Numbered from the stretch's first letter, positions 33,974 through 43,797 are shown. The stretch: 64,000 nt of DNA from QIJE01 sp048541835 (GCF_048541835.1 NZ_JBLEOY010000003.1:62001-126000); one strand, 5' to 3'. The notes: generated by a model from the sequence alone, not told the origin. Made by a program: numbers and translations.

Positions 33974-36701
33974 ACGCTTTTTCGCCTTTTATAAATTTAA
34001 AATTAAAAATATTTCCCTTGCGTCGTTCTATATATCTTCCGTTTCCTTTTATTTTAATGCTGCATGAGGATTGAACCTTAAAATGTAGCGGGACATAGTA
34101 GTCGCTCTTCAGAATAAGGGTATACCCGTTTTCCGTTTTTTTGAAATACCTGACCATGCCGTTAGCTTCTACGAGCCTGAAGGCAGGCCTACGTTTACCG
34201 AAAACGAGATAATAATTTCCCGAATTATCCAAGCTCACGTATTCCCTTCCGTTTATAATCCTGTATCCGACTACGCCGATGCTTTTATTCATATTCGGAT
34301 AGCCCCAGCTTTTTGGTACCCTTACCGTTCTCAGATTTCCGTCCGAGCGTATAATCCAGCCGTCTTGGCTTTTTGCTATAGCCATAGCCCTGAAATCTAA
34401 GGTTTTCTTGGCATACTGGGAAACGAATTCCGGGATTGGATGCTGTTTTAATGCCCATTCATACACCGTTTTGAGCGCTTTAACCGAAGCAATCTTCTGT
34501 CCGGAATACCAGTGATAATATATATATATCGGCTTCAGCCTTCTCGGCTTTTCCGTTAATTTAAACGTCTGTATGACATTCCTGAAGCCCCAGAACGGAC
34601 CGAGCCACAAGTTTGTATAAATATCTTCATTGGTAATGGCCGCATTGGCCTGGAAAAAATTGCCTACATTCTTCCCCATAGGTTTTACATGCATTAAAAA
34701 CGGTCGGCGATTTACAATATCGGTATTATCGCCATTTACGTTGTAAATTCCAATATCGTATGCCATCTTTAACGCTGTTTCCGGAGGACGGTTATCCCCA
34801 GACCACAATATAACCCTTACCTTTTTGTTTTTTGGGGCAAGATTTTTGTTTATCCAGTTTACGGAACCCTCCACGTTACTCTTAACGCTAAACTTGTAAT
34901 CCGGCACCGGAAGCTGATAGCCGGGTTTGTCGATCCCATTGACAAGTGCGGGCCAGTTAAAGGGGTGTGAAAAAGTATGGCTCGCTATTTCCACGTTTTT
35001 ATATTTAAAAATATGCCTGAATATTTTTCTTAATTTTGAGGCTTCTTTTACATGGAGGCCGTAAGGGGGTCCCATTAAATCCGCCGTAATAACCGAAAGT
35101 GTAACCGGTATTTTATAATATTCGAGGATATGCTCAGTTACATAGCTTGCAATAAATTCGTCGGGATTAAAATCGGTGTGCCCGAAATCTGCATCTCCGT
35201 CTATTTGAGAAAAAAGTATTATCCTTCCGTTCTCCGTAGTGATGTCCGGAACCGGAAAAAATTCCTTTCGGAACAATTTTGCAAAAATTTTAAACGGGTT
35301 GTAAACCCATAATCCGCGATTATTCACCAAAGAGTTGTCAAGAGCATATCCGCCCCACGGCATTATGGAGAAAGGGGATGACTTTTGACCGTACAGGTTT
35401 TTCATGCTTATCAGTTGTTTTCCTTCGCGAGGTTCCAGTAGCGTGTTGTGGTAAATTACGGTTAAGGGGACTTCGAAACCGCTGCCTTTTTCTTTATAAA
35501 TTATTTTTGACGGCTTGGCGATAGTAGCTTCATTGTCGTAAACCTTTATTCCTAACCTGGAAAGAAGGTCGGCTCTTTCCGGAAATCCGAAATTTTCTAC
35601 AAAAAATATCTTTAAACCTGATTTTATTGCCTTGCGTACCCACGTGTAAAACTTTATAGGTCTCTTTACTTTTCCGACGATAACCACTGCTCCGGCATAC
35701 CTGTCTGACAGAAAACCGCCGGGAAGCTTACCGTTTACATGATAAGTCACCGGTACGAAACCAAGGTATTCAAGCGGCATTCTTACTAAATCAGGATTAG
35801 GCCTTCTATCGTCAAGCTTAGAATTACAGATGACCAGCACCCTTCTTTTAATGAATTTAAAGTTTGAAACTCCGATCATTGTTAGATTTTTATTGGTAAC
35901 CCATGGGATAAATCCGTCGTCGGATATCTTTTTTGCGTCGGAAACAGCCTCACTCTTATTTTTTGGGTTTACATAGTCGACAACAATTACCGGAAGCTTG
36001 TATCTATCCTTTATTGTTTTAAGCTTTGACAGAAGACGATTTGTCTCTCCCTTGTCGACGTTAATATAGTTAAGATTTTTATTTAGCCCTTTATAAAGAG
36101 ACTCCGCTATAACCCCGTTTATGTCTCCATGTATCCTGTTCATTATTGAAAAACCCCTGTTAACGACGATAATCTTATTAGGGAATTCTTTTCTGACATC
36201 TTTAATAAATTCTACCTCGGCATTGCGGAACTTCGGCCATTTATTCCTATGAACGACAAGCTTGTAAGAATCCATCGTATCAAACATAAATCCGTCGAAA
36301 CCTTTCTCTGCAAGTTTAGGCAGTATTTCATCGAGTATGAAATTCCTGTAGTTTTTATTTTCTATATCCATTATTTTTGAATTCCATATCTTATTTTTTC
36401 CTATGGCATATTTTTTTACTCTGTTGTAATAGGAAACAGATTTACCGGTTTCCCCTATGCTGACATAGGCGATAAGTTTTGCCGTATGTTTGAGATAGAA
36501 CTTTTGCCTTAATATCTTTAAGCTGCTATTGTCCGGATTTACTACAAGCCAGTCGTAAAGATGATATATGCCGGTAGATATTTTTCCACCATATATCAAG
36601 CCTACGGAATTTATATCTTTGCTTGCCGTTTTACCGTATGCCTTGACCGTTGACGTAAGAAACAGGCTAAATAAACATGTAAGTATAATAATGAATCTCA
36701 T
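33951..36701 (-). CDS. pelA: Pel hydrolase/deacetylase PelA
   Basis: A 916-residue periplasmic enzyme (948 in P. aeruginosa). A signal peptide covers residues 1-22. The N-terminal glycoside hydrolase domain (about 30-275) has the TIM-barrel pattern LIAYVSIGE, KGFDGFMFDTMD and E200 in GVIAESLYKG, the likely catalytic Glu. A central domain follows. The deacetylase domain (about 490-720) has the metal-site pair D501-G-D503 and H575-x3-H579 (SHTFSHPF), the same spacing as in the known enzyme. PelA partly deacetylates the polymer, giving it positive charge, and can also cleave it. It overlaps pelG by 35 nt. Confidence 0.92.
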   Translation of the reverse strand: MRFIIILTCLFSLFLTSTVKAYGKTASKDINSVGLIYGGKISTGIYHLYDWLVVNPDNSSLKILRQKFYLKHTAKLIAYVSIGETGKSVSYYNRVKKYAIGKNKIWNSKIMDIENKNYRNFILDEILPKLAEKGFDGFMFDTMDSYKLVVHRNKWPKFRNAEVEFIKDVRKEFPNKIIVVNRGFSIMNRIHGDINGVIAESLYKGLNKNLNYINVDKGETNRLLSKLKTIKDRYKLPVIVVDYVNPKNKSEAVSDAKKISDDGFIPWVTNKNLTMIGVSNFKFIKRRVLVICNSKLDDRRPNPDLVRMPLEYLGFVPVTYHVNGKLPGGFLSDRYAGAVVIVGKVKRPIKFYTWVRKAIKSGLKIFFVENFGFPERADLLSRLGIKVYDNEATIAKPSKIIYKEKGSGFEVPLTVIYHNTLLEPREGKQLISMKNLYGQKSSPFSIMPWGGYALDNSLVNNRGLWVYNPFKIFAKLFRKEFFPVPDITTENGRIILFSQIDGDADFGHTDFNPDEFIASYVTEHILEYYKIPVTLSVITADLMGPPYGLHVKEASKLRKIFRHIFKYKNVEIASHTFSHPFNWPALVNGIDKPGYQLPVPDYKFSVKSNVEGSVNWINKNLAPKNKKVRVILWSGDNRPPETALKMAYDIGIYNVNGDNTDIVNRRPFLMHVKPMGKNVGNFFQANAAITNEDIYTNLWLGPFWGFRNVIQTFKLTEKPRRLKPIYIYYHWYSGQKIASVKALKTVYEWALKQHPIPEFVSQYAKKTLDFRAMAIAKSQDGWIIRSDGNLRTVRVPKSWGYPNMNKSIGVVGYRIINGREYVSLDNSGNYYLVFGKRRPAFRLVEANGMVRYFKKTENGYTLILKSDYYVPLHFKVQSSCSIKIKGNGRYIERRKGNIFNFKFIKGEKAYVKTICR

Positions 36702-38040
36702 TCAAAAATCTCCTTATGAAGATTACGCTTATGATTATGGAAATTAAAAGACTCACCGCGTAGCCGTATCCGTAATAATAGGGTCCCATGTTGACGGTAA
36801 TTATCGACAGTGTTAGATTTAATAAGAAAAAAACCATTGAAGAAAACAGCGAAGCGTTTCTCTTATCGAAATAAAAAAGGAATCCTATAGCAACTATAAA
36901 TAAAAGCTGAAGCATAGTGCCGACTAACAGTATATGAAACAGCGGGATATAGACTAAAGAGATCCCGAATAATTTAAAAACAGGGTCGTTCATGAACAAA
37001 ATCAGTATTATATCGGCTATTGCCTGAATCCTCATGACGTCAAAAAAGACACCCCTCGCAGATGATATCATTTTATTTCCGGCATTATATATTTCTTCTA
37101 TGGTCTTGCCCTCAATAACGGCTCTGTAGTATTCTTCATAATACCCCGCAAACTCGCCCTCAAGCTTCAGAAAAAAGACCGCCATTCCCGGAACTATGGA
37201 GAGATATGCTAAAAATATGGGTGCATCATAGACGGCAGATGCCCTCAGGTGTGCAAATACCGTGTTTCCGGTGATAGGAGAGAACCAGAATACGAATTTG
37301 TCCGCCCATATACCCAAATTATAAAAAAAACCGGTGAATATTAGAGATATATAAATATTTTTCTTTTTTAGAAAATCGAAAGAGATTATTTTGTCGGACG
37401 GATAGTTGTATATAATGGCGGATACCATAAATATAAATATAATAGTTTGACCTACAAAAAAGGCAAACATTAAAAGGTTAAGGCCGAAATGTCCCAGAAA
37501 GCCCACCATTAAAATAGTGACGGCATATCCGAGAATAAAAGAATATACAATGAAATTATAGCTTTTTAATGCCGTAAAGAGTGATGTAGCAATCCACATT
37601 CCGCATAAAATTACAAATGAAAACAGAGATATTAGCGTATAGATCGCAGACACGTTCCTGAATAAAAAAATGGATAAGGGTAGATATAGGATAAAGCCTA
37701 TCGTCATGTTAAAGACTATTAGCCCCATGAAATTAGGAAGTATATTTTTATAGTCTTTTTCGAAAATTCTATCAGCGGCAAAACGGGAGAAGTAGAGCTG
37801 AAAAGGCCCGGACAGTATAAGGCTGAAGGCTATCAAATAGGTTACAGAGGTTTGAAATTTGAGCACAATGCTTTTATCCTGTATGAGCCTTGCAGCTATA
37901 TAGGAAGCCAGAATAATGCTTAATATGGAAATAACCCACGCCCCCGAACTCAAAAACGCGGAATACGCAAAGGTTTGAAATATTGAAGACAATTTTCTTC
38001 CGGACAGTTTTCTTTTCAGCTCAATTGAAATTCCTGCCAT
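36667..38040 (-). CDS. pelG: Pel polysaccharide inner-membrane transporter PelG
   Basis: A 457-residue membrane protein with about 12 helices, almost the same length as P. aeruginosa PelG (456). The N-terminus begins with a short polar segment including LKRKLSGRKLSSIFQTFAYS and then regular helices in the style of the Wzx/MOP exporter superfamily. With PelD, PelE and PelF it forms the inner-membrane synthase-transport complex. It starts 25 nt inside the end of pelF and ends 35 nt inside pelA. Confidence 0.9.
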   Translation of the reverse strand: MAGISIELKRKLSGRKLSSIFQTFAYSAFLSSGAWVISILSIILASYIAARLIQDKSIVLKFQTSVTYLIAFSLILSGPFQLYFSRFAADRIFEKDYKNILPNFMGLIVFNMTIGFILYLPLSIFLFRNVSAIYTLISLFSFVILCGMWIATSLFTALKSYNFIVYSFILGYAVTILMVGFLGHFGLNLLMFAFFVGQTIIFIFMVSAIIYNYPSDKIISFDFLKKKNIYISLIFTGFFYNLGIWADKFVFWFSPITGNTVFAHLRASAVYDAPIFLAYLSIVPGMAVFFLKLEGEFAGYYEEYYRAVIEGKTIEEIYNAGNKMISSARGVFFDVMRIQAIADIILILFMNDPVFKLFGISLVYIPLFHILLVGTMLQLLFIVAIGFLFYFDKRNASLFSSMVFFLLNLTLSIITVNMGPYYYGYGYAVSLLISIIISVIFIRRFLNEIHYYTYMFI

Positions 38041-39581
38041 TTTCCATAAAACTCCTCGTAAATATTTGAATAATTATTTAGAAATCTTTTCATTGAATAA
38101 TATCTGTTTACCCTTTTAAATCCGGCATTACGGGCACTATACCATTTCTCCTTTTTAGTTAGAATGTCGATATAAGCATCGGCTATAGCTTTGGGATTTG
38201 CTATCGGGACTATTTCTCCGGCCATACCTATGGCGATATCTGCTTCATCTATCCCTCCACAGACAAGCTGCCTGCATGCGCCGACATCGGTGCAAACGGC
38301 AGGTACTCCTGCCGCAAATCCTTCAAGCACGACTAACGGCATGCCCTCGCTTATAGACGTAAGCGTCAAAATACCGGTTTCCGGTAAAATCTCCGCAATA
38401 TCCCTAAAGCCGAGAAACAGGCAGTTATTTTCTAAGCCCAGCATGTAAACAAGATTCTTGCATTCCTCAACGTAATGCGGGTCTTCGTCATATGGTCCGA
38501 CTATCCAGCCCCGTGCATCGGGAATACGCTCCAAGACTAGCTTTATCGCCTTAATAAACGTTTTAACGTCTTTTATTTGGACGATTCTGCCTATGAAAGA
38601 AATTATTTTAGGGATGTTATTTTCTCTTTTACGGAAGCACGCCGAAAGTTTTTTTATATCTACACCGTTAGGGATAACTCTTGTCTTAGTGCCGTCCGCT
38701 CCAAGACTCAACTGAATTTTCTTTGCCTCTCCAAAGAGTGAAATTATCAAATCGGCAGAGGAATAACAAAACCTTCCCATGTCCTCGAAAAAATTAATCC
38801 ACACGGTTTTCAGGTGTTCCGCGCCATCCATGGTGTCCAATAAGGATTGGTGTGAGGAAAATATATCACTGTCCAATATATCGATTTTTCTCTCTTTAAC
38901 GTAAATGCCGTGTTCCGTTAAGATAAAGGGGGCTTTTCTGTTATATCTCAGTATGCTGCCGAGAAAACCGGCATAGCCGGTAGAAGGGCTGTGGATTATT
39001 TCAAAATGAGGCAGGGCAGACGCTATTTCGACTATTTTCCATATCGGTATATGGACGTTTCTTATCGTCCAGAAATAACTTGTAAAGGAAGAATTCTCGG
39101 CAAATTCGAGATACTGCGACTCTATGTAATCCCATGAAGGCTTGCCGTGTAAAAAGAACTGCTTTGTGATGTAATCCAAATAAAAATCAAGGTGCCTTAT
39201 CTTGTCAGGAAGATCCCCTTGCTTTTTTAACCTAAATCGGTCGTGAAAGAACCTGATATATTCGTATTTTTCCCGCGCAGCCTTATTAAATAGTTTATTT
39301 TCCTTCCTGTAAACATTTTTTTTCATGTTAGCGATATTAATGTCATCGAATAAAAAATCGGTTAAAATAAAAACGAGATTGTTTGGGATTTCATATTGTA
39401 ATCCGCCATAATCGTTCCGGTTGGCCCCAAGAAATACAATGCCGAAATTTATCTCCGGCAGCCCTGTTATAAGCTGATAAATCCATGTCGAAACCCCTCC
39501 TTTTATATAAGGAAAAGTCCCTTCGCACAATAACAAGACCTTAATAGGTTTTTTTTTATTTTCTATTATCAACCGACCCAT
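38016..39581 (-). CDS. pelF: Pel glycosyltransferase PelF (GT4)
   Basis: A 521-residue GT-B fold glycosyltransferase (507 aa in P. aeruginosa). The N-terminal motif CEGTFPYIKGGVSTWIYQL is typical of PelF, and the C-terminal nucleotide-sugar site has the EX7E-type pattern in LTSISEGMPLVVLEGFAAG, followed by PAVCTDVGACRQLV. It is cytoplasmic and polymerises the N-acetylhexosamine backbone from UDP-sugars. It overlaps pelE by 13 nt and pelG by 25 nt. Confidence 0.93.
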   Translation of the reverse strand: MGRLIIENKKKPIKVLLLCEGTFPYIKGGVSTWIYQLITGLPEINFGIVFLGANRNDYGGLQYEIPNNLVFILTDFLFDDINIANMKKNVYRKENKLFNKAAREKYEYIRFFHDRFRLKKQGDLPDKIRHLDFYLDYITKQFFLHGKPSWDYIESQYLEFAENSSFTSYFWTIRNVHIPIWKIVEIASALPHFEIIHSPSTGYAGFLGSILRYNRKAPFILTEHGIYVKERKIDILDSDIFSSHQSLLDTMDGAEHLKTVWINFFEDMGRFCYSSADLIISLFGEAKKIQLSLGADGTKTRVIPNGVDIKKLSACFRKRENNIPKIISFIGRIVQIKDVKTFIKAIKLVLERIPDARGWIVGPYDEDPHYVEECKNLVYMLGLENNCLFLGFRDIAEILPETGILTLTSISEGMPLVVLEGFAAGVPAVCTDVGACRQLVCGGIDEADIAIGMAGEIVPIANPKAIADAYIDILTKKEKWYSARNAGFKRVNRYYSMKRFLNNYSNIYEEFYGKWQEFQLS

Positions 39582-40558
39582 AGCTCAACTATATTTTTTA
39601 ATTTATTATTAATCACCGGACTGGAAATTTTATCAAACAGTTCTTTGGCTTTCTTATAATCTTTAGTTATATAATAAACCTCCGCAAGATAGGGTATTAC
39701 CTTATCTTGCAGCGCATCTAAAGCAAGGGCGTCCTTAAAATATCTTTCCGCCTCCTTATAGTCTTTAAGCTTGGCGCTTATCCTGCCGAGAAGAAATGCA
39801 GATTCGTAATACCGGTATTTTTTATTCATAGCTTTCAGGATGTATTTCATGGATATTTCTAAATTATATTTTTCAAATTCTTTGTCTGAAATATTCATAT
39901 AAACCAAGTTCCAGTATAAATAGGCAAGCTCGAAGTGTAATTTTCCAGAGTCTCTCTCTTTCTCATCTGACAGAGTGTTTTTCAATGAAAATATTTTCTT
40001 GTTTATTTCGTTCTCTTTTTTCGATAAAAGACTGAATGCGAGGAGCCTTACCTCGTTCGACCTATGCCTCATATTATCCCTGACAAAGTCGTAAGATACG
40101 GTGGGATTTTTGTTTATCAGGTATAAAAGTGAAGACTGTTTTAGCTTAGAAGAGGCATTAGGATCGGCTAATCTTGATATGATGGAACCCTCGCCGTATT
40201 GCCTATTTAAAGAAGGAAATATTTTAAAGTCTAATTCCTCCTCCGGGTTTATAGATAAAGACTCTCGATGAATTGTTTTTTGTTTTTTAAATAGTAAAAT
40301 AAATAAAATAAAAGCAAAGAATTCCATAACCGGAAGAAAGAAGAATAGAGGAAACGAAACAAGAATATTGCGGACAATGCTCTTCCCGAATTTTTTTGGT
40401 ATCTCGTAATACATAGCCAAACTTATACATAAAGCTGATAGCGCGTGTAAGCAAAAAAAGTCTATTATGGAAGCCCAATAAGCACCACCGTTCAGGAGCG
40501 ATATCACGGCATAATATTCCGTTACGAGTGAAATGGCAATTAAAATTATTTTATTCAT
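39569..40558 (-). CDS. pelE: Pel inner-membrane TPR protein PelE
   Basis: A 329-residue protein, the same length as P. aeruginosa PelE. Two to three N-terminal transmembrane helices (to about residue 95) are followed by cytoplasmic helix pairs with TPR character (LLGRISAKLKDYKEAERYFKDALALD, then YYITKDYKKAKELFDKI). PelE links PelD and PelF in the synthase complex. I chose the ATG at 40558, which overlaps the pelD stop (ATGAATAA); the frame also opens from a TTG 18 nt upstream. Confidence 0.85.
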   Translation of the reverse strand: MNKIILIAISLVTEYYAVISLLNGGAYWASIIDFFCLHALSALCISLAMYYEIPKKFGKSIVRNILVSFPLFFFLPVMEFFAFILFILLFKKQKTIHRESLSINPEEELDFKIFPSLNRQYGEGSIISRLADPNASSKLKQSSLLYLINKNPTVSYDFVRDNMRHRSNEVRLLAFSLLSKKENEINKKIFSLKNTLSDEKERDSGKLHFELAYLYWNLVYMNISDKEFEKYNLEISMKYILKAMNKKYRYYESAFLLGRISAKLKDYKEAERYFKDALALDALQDKVIPYLAEVYYITKDYKKAKELFDKISSPVINNKLKNIVELWVG

Positions 40559-41813
40559 CGGCAAATATTCCGTCAAGTAAGAACTCGGGCTCCTTGCTGA
40601 TTAATATAGTTCCCTGTTTTATTTTTTCTAAGAAAGTTTTTCCGAATTTATCTGTTATTTTACCGTTTACTCTATCGGTGAAGCTTTTGGTACCTGATTT
40701 TGCCGTAAACGGCAGCAGAATGATAAATCGCGATACACCACCCTTCCTTATGGAATTAATCATGTCCAGATTCCTTATATTATCCCTCATAAACGAGGCA
40801 AACTCAGAATTATCCCCCTCGTCGTGGATAAGATAAATCACCGCGGCGCTGTCTATTTTAAATTTCTTCCATATATTGTAAAGCCTGTTCATTTCTATCA
40901 AAAAATCTATGTCGAATATGTTTAGATATTTCGCTAGACTTTTACTTATTTTAGAAGCCGCGTCTAAACTTTCGAAAAAATAAAACAGGAACAGGTGCAT
41001 CAGAAGTAAATTCTCTCTGTTAAAGTCGGTGAATGAAATATCCTTGACTAACAGCATGGCCTTTGCTTCGTCTTGCATAAAAAAAATAGGTATAACGGCT
41101 AAATATTCAGAAGAATGCTCTTCTTTTAATATGGAGGGCAGGTATGTGACGGCTTTTTTTCTCAGTGACTCCATTACGAGATAGTCTTTCATATCTATGG
41201 TTATCGGTTCTCCGATAAAAGCAACTCGGTTGAATGAAACATCCTTAACAAACAACGATGCCCTTTCTATATTAAACAGCTGCGCCATAGTTTTTATAAG
41301 CTCTTCGTAAGACGCACCTTTTTTTGCGAATATTTCTTTTATTTTTTGAACGGTTCCCCTTATCGTAACGGGCTTAGTAACGTAACTTTTCTCCATCTGG
41401 TCATATGAAAGCTTCAGAAAAAAATAGTTTTTTCTTAATTCATTAAATTTTTCTTCTACGTATTCGTTTTTTTCCTCTAAGCGTTTTTTATTTTTACTCC
41501 AGTAGAAATAAAACTCTCCGAAAATAAGGACCATGATCAGGTTGAACAGGAAAAAGTCTAAGGGAAACGGTTTATAAAAATAAAACAAAGCCGGAACAGA
41601 AAGAATTATCCCCAACAGCCCTGCGAATATGCCGTAGTATAAGGTAATCACGGCCATAAAAATTAAAAGGTAGCTTATGGAACCATGGATAGATAGAGGA
41701 TTACTGCGGTCAAAAAAATAGCCGGCTGTTAATATAACGGCAAAAAATAGAATCACTTCGATCATCAATACTTTAATGCTGACGTCCTTGAACGATAGAA
41801 TAGAAGCTTTCAA
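40551..41813 (-). CDS. pelD: c-di-GMP-binding Pel regulator PelD
   Basis: A 420-residue membrane protein: four N-terminal helices (about 15-105), a coiled segment, a GAF domain (about 165-290) and a degenerate GGDEF domain (about 310-420). The inhibitory-site motif RxxD is present as RNLD at residues 347-350, matching the c-di-GMP-binding site of P. aeruginosa PelD. Catalytic GGDEF residues are missing, so it should sense, not make, c-di-GMP. The start is a TTG at 41813 with a perfect GGAGG 7 nt upstream (41821-41825). It is the first pel gene after the CopG-type gene. Confidence 0.9.
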   Translation of the reverse strand: MKASILSFKDVSIKVLMIEVILFFAVILTAGYFFDRSNPLSIHGSISYLLIFMAVITLYYGIFAGLLGIILSVPALFYFYKPFPLDFFLFNLIMVLIFGEFYFYWSKNKKRLEEKNEYVEEKFNELRKNYFFLKLSYDQMEKSYVTKPVTIRGTVQKIKEIFAKKGASYEELIKTMAQLFNIERASLFVKDVSFNRVAFIGEPITIDMKDYLVMESLRKKAVTYLPSILKEEHSSEYLAVIPIFFMQDEAKAMLLVKDISFTDFNRENLLLMHLFLFYFFESLDAASKISKSLAKYLNIFDIDFLIEMNRLYNIWKKFKIDSAAVIYLIHDEGDNSEFASFMRDNIRNLDMINSIRKGGVSRFIILLPFTAKSGTKSFTDRVNGKITDKFGKTFLEKIKQGTILISKEPEFLLDGIFADE

Positions 41814-41898
41814 CCCGGACCCTCCGCTACTTTAAAATCACAATCTATTTTATGTCACGCAAAGATAGGATTTCGCCTCTTTGTCAAAATTTATCGGG

Positions 41899-42138
41899 TT
41901 AGTTGTAATCCTTGTCTTTATCCATGTATTGACGCAAAATACTCTTAATGAATGTCTGATACCGCAAGCCTCCTTTGGAGGCAATCAGTTTTATCCTATT
42001 TAATTCGCTCTCGGAAATTCTGAGCGTTATCTTCTTATCTTGTCTTTCGATATGGCTTTTTGCAGTACTTTCGGGATCTTCAATATTTTTTTTATCGTTC
42101 TCAACCGAATCTATATCCTTATTATTTAGATACTCCAT
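41899..42138 (-). CDS. CopG-type ribbon-helix-helix protein heading the pel operon
   Basis: A 79-residue protein. Residues 1-33 are acidic and polar. The C-terminal part, KKITLRISESELNRIKLIASKGGLRYQTFIKSIL, fits the CopG-antitoxin/BrnA-like ribbon-helix-helix family, in which the beta strand (ITLRI) contacts the DNA major groove. No toxin gene is next to it: upstream is a regulatory gap, downstream is pelD. It may therefore be a transcription regulator of the pel operon, perhaps of itself as well. AAGG precedes the ATG. The gap to pelD is 85 nt. Confidence 0.75.
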   Translation of the reverse strand: MEYLNNKDIDSVENDKKNIEDPESTAKSHIERQDKKITLRISESELNRIKLIASKGGLRYQTFIKSILRQYMDKDKDYN

Positions 42139-42450
42139 TATTGCCTTTTCTCTTTGTCTATAAAATTAGTATTATTTATTGTTTTTACCCCTTTTCAAAA
42201 CGGTTTGTTTTTTTGTTTATATATGGTAAATTTAGTTTTATATCCTTTCTTAGTAAACGGCCCATTTTAATGCTCCATGATATGTCTTTGTATGGACAAT
42301 GTCAATATAAATTGTTGCATTAATGTTGATACTTTCTATGCTGAAAATTCAATTTTCAATTCATTTATAACAATTGAGTACTTTTTGATGTATTTCTGAA
42401 CGGATCGGTTTAATAATCCGAGTGAGCCGAGGAATTTCACGCCGGATATT
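42139..42450 (-). other. Intergenic region upstream of the pel operon
   Basis: This 312-nt AT-rich gap lies between the CopG-type gene and the end of the MFS gene, both on the minus strand. It carries the promoter at 42277-42305 and an untranslated leader of about 130 nt. A/T-rich runs (AAACAAAAAAACAAACC on the minus strand) may hold operator sites. I see no gene and no recognisable c-di-GMP riboswitch. Confidence 0.6.
42277..42305 (-). promoter_or_regulatory. Sigma-70-type promoter of the CopG-pel operon
   Basis: On the minus strand TTGACA (42305-42300), a 17-nt spacer and TATCAT (42282-42277) face the CopG-type gene. The -35 is perfect. It is the best promoter upstream of the pel genes. 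Confidence 0.65.
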
Positions 42451-43740
42451 TTAATATTTTACATCGGGTTCAAAGGATTTTGAAAAGAAACCGAATAGAA
42501 CGGCAGCCAAAATAAGAATAAGCGCAATTAGGCTATATGCGGACAGATAATTGAAGTAATAAAATACCGCCCCTGCGGCAAACGGCCCCAGGATGAACCC
42601 TAAATCGCTTAAAGTTCTGTAAATACCTATTGCTTCGTCATAATGACTTTTGTCCACGCTGTCCATGAGATAAAGGTTTTTTGCCGGACCGGAAAAACCA
42701 CCCCCTGCACTTAATAAAACAATCGAAAGACTGAATGTAACGATATTTTGAAATACTATAAAGCTTAATATGCCGGCTACGGTTATAACAAACGATGCTA
42801 TTATAGATTTTTTAATACCCATTATTCGTATTACCCTATCCGAATAATATGTCAGAGTTACGCCGATTATGGCGGATATCGATACGAGCAGCCCTATATC
42901 CGCCTTATTTAAGCTCATAACGCTATAGCCGACAAGCGGCACCAATTCCCTTCTCGAGCCTATTCGGGAAAAGAAAAAAGAAAACGTTAAAAAACACAGC
43001 ATCATAAAGTTAAAATTATAAAGAAGGGCAGAGTATTTTTTGAAGCGAAGGGATTTAATTTTAGCCCACAAAGGAATAACGGCGCGTTTGATTTCCGGCT
43101 TTTTCGGCTTTGAATCGTTCCGGTCTCTTAGTTTGTCCAAGTTTGCGATAGTTAAGAGTTTCCTGTTATAAAAGGCAATTATAGACCCTATCACCATTAT
43201 AATCGCGTAAAGTAAAAAAGTGGTTTTATCAGAAAATTTATAGGCTATTATTGCACCGAGAAAAGGAGCTGAACCCATAGAAAGCCTCCTTGCTATCATA
43301 TATCTGCTTAAAATCTTCGCTCTTTTTTTATTCTGATGAAGGCGCTTCGTAAGGATTATCATCAAAGACGTATTTATAATGCCGGAACCGAAGCCCTCAA
43401 GAAACCTAAAAATAAATAACTGGTAATATGCCGTAGAGAGAAAATATCCTATTGCACCCGTCAGAATAAACAGCATGCCTATATGGATATACTGCGAATT
43501 AAGTTTTTTACTGATTATGCTTATAGGAATATTAATAAATATGCGGGCTAAACCAAACGATGCTATTATCAAGCCTATGGTAATTATGCTTGCCCCGAGG
43601 CTTTTTGCATAAAGGGGAAGTACTACGATATTTAATCCGAGTCCGAAATCCGCAAGGGCAACGATAGAAAGTATTGCGATTAGAAGCGTTTTTATCGAGG
43701 CGGGTGTAGTTTCACCGTTGACGTTATTATTCCGTGCCAT
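42451..43740 (-). CDS. Major facilitator superfamily transporter
   Basis: A 429-residue protein with 12 hydrophobic helices in two halves and a cytoplasmic, basic middle loop (KPKKPEIKRA). The loop between helices 2 and 3 contains GLARIFINIPISIISKKLN, a version of the MFS motif A region. Substrate cannot be told; drug-exporter-like MFS proteins have this form. The ATG at 43740 is preferred over a TTG 9 nt upstream. It is divergent from hdrC1, sharing a 174-nt control region. Confidence 0.82.
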   Translation of the reverse strand: MARNNNVNGETTPASIKTLLIAILSIVALADFGLGLNIVVLPLYAKSLGASIITIGLIIASFGLARIFINIPISIISKKLNSQYIHIGMLFILTGAIGYFLSTAYYQLFIFRFLEGFGSGIINTSLMIILTKRLHQNKKRAKILSRYMIARRLSMGSAPFLGAIIAYKFSDKTTFLLYAIIMVIGSIIAFYNRKLLTIANLDKLRDRNDSKPKKPEIKRAVIPLWAKIKSLRFKKYSALLYNFNFMMLCFLTFSFFFSRIGSRRELVPLVGYSVMSLNKADIGLLVSISAIIGVTLTYYSDRVIRIMGIKKSIIASFVITVAGILSFIVFQNIVTFSLSIVLLSAGGGFSGPAKNLYLMDSVDKSHYDEAIGIYRTLSDLGFILGPFAAGAVFYYFNYLSAYSLIALILILAAVLFGFFSKSFEPDVKY

Positions 43741-43762
43741 AAAAATCAATTATATAGCACAA

Positions 43763-43776
43763 TGACTTTGAAGTCA
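43763..43776. promoter_or_regulatory. Palindrome in the MFS-hdrC1 control region, possible operator
   Basis: TGACTT and AAGTCA form perfect 6-bp arms around TG. A further half-site, TGACTTT, starts at 43799 and overlaps the -35 box of the hdr promoter. The position between two divergent units suggests a shared operator, but no regulator gene is next to it. Confidence 0.35.
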
Positions 43777-43797
43777 ATTTTCGTTTTTTGTGTTTAT

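Noticed and set aside
41899..42138. Type II toxin-antitoxin module
   Set aside because: The CopG-like protein has no adjacent toxin gene; neighbours are pelD and a non-coding control region.
42139..42310. c-di-GMP riboswitch upstream of pel
   Set aside because: I could not find the conserved GEMM core or paired arms in the leader; it is plain AT-rich sequence.
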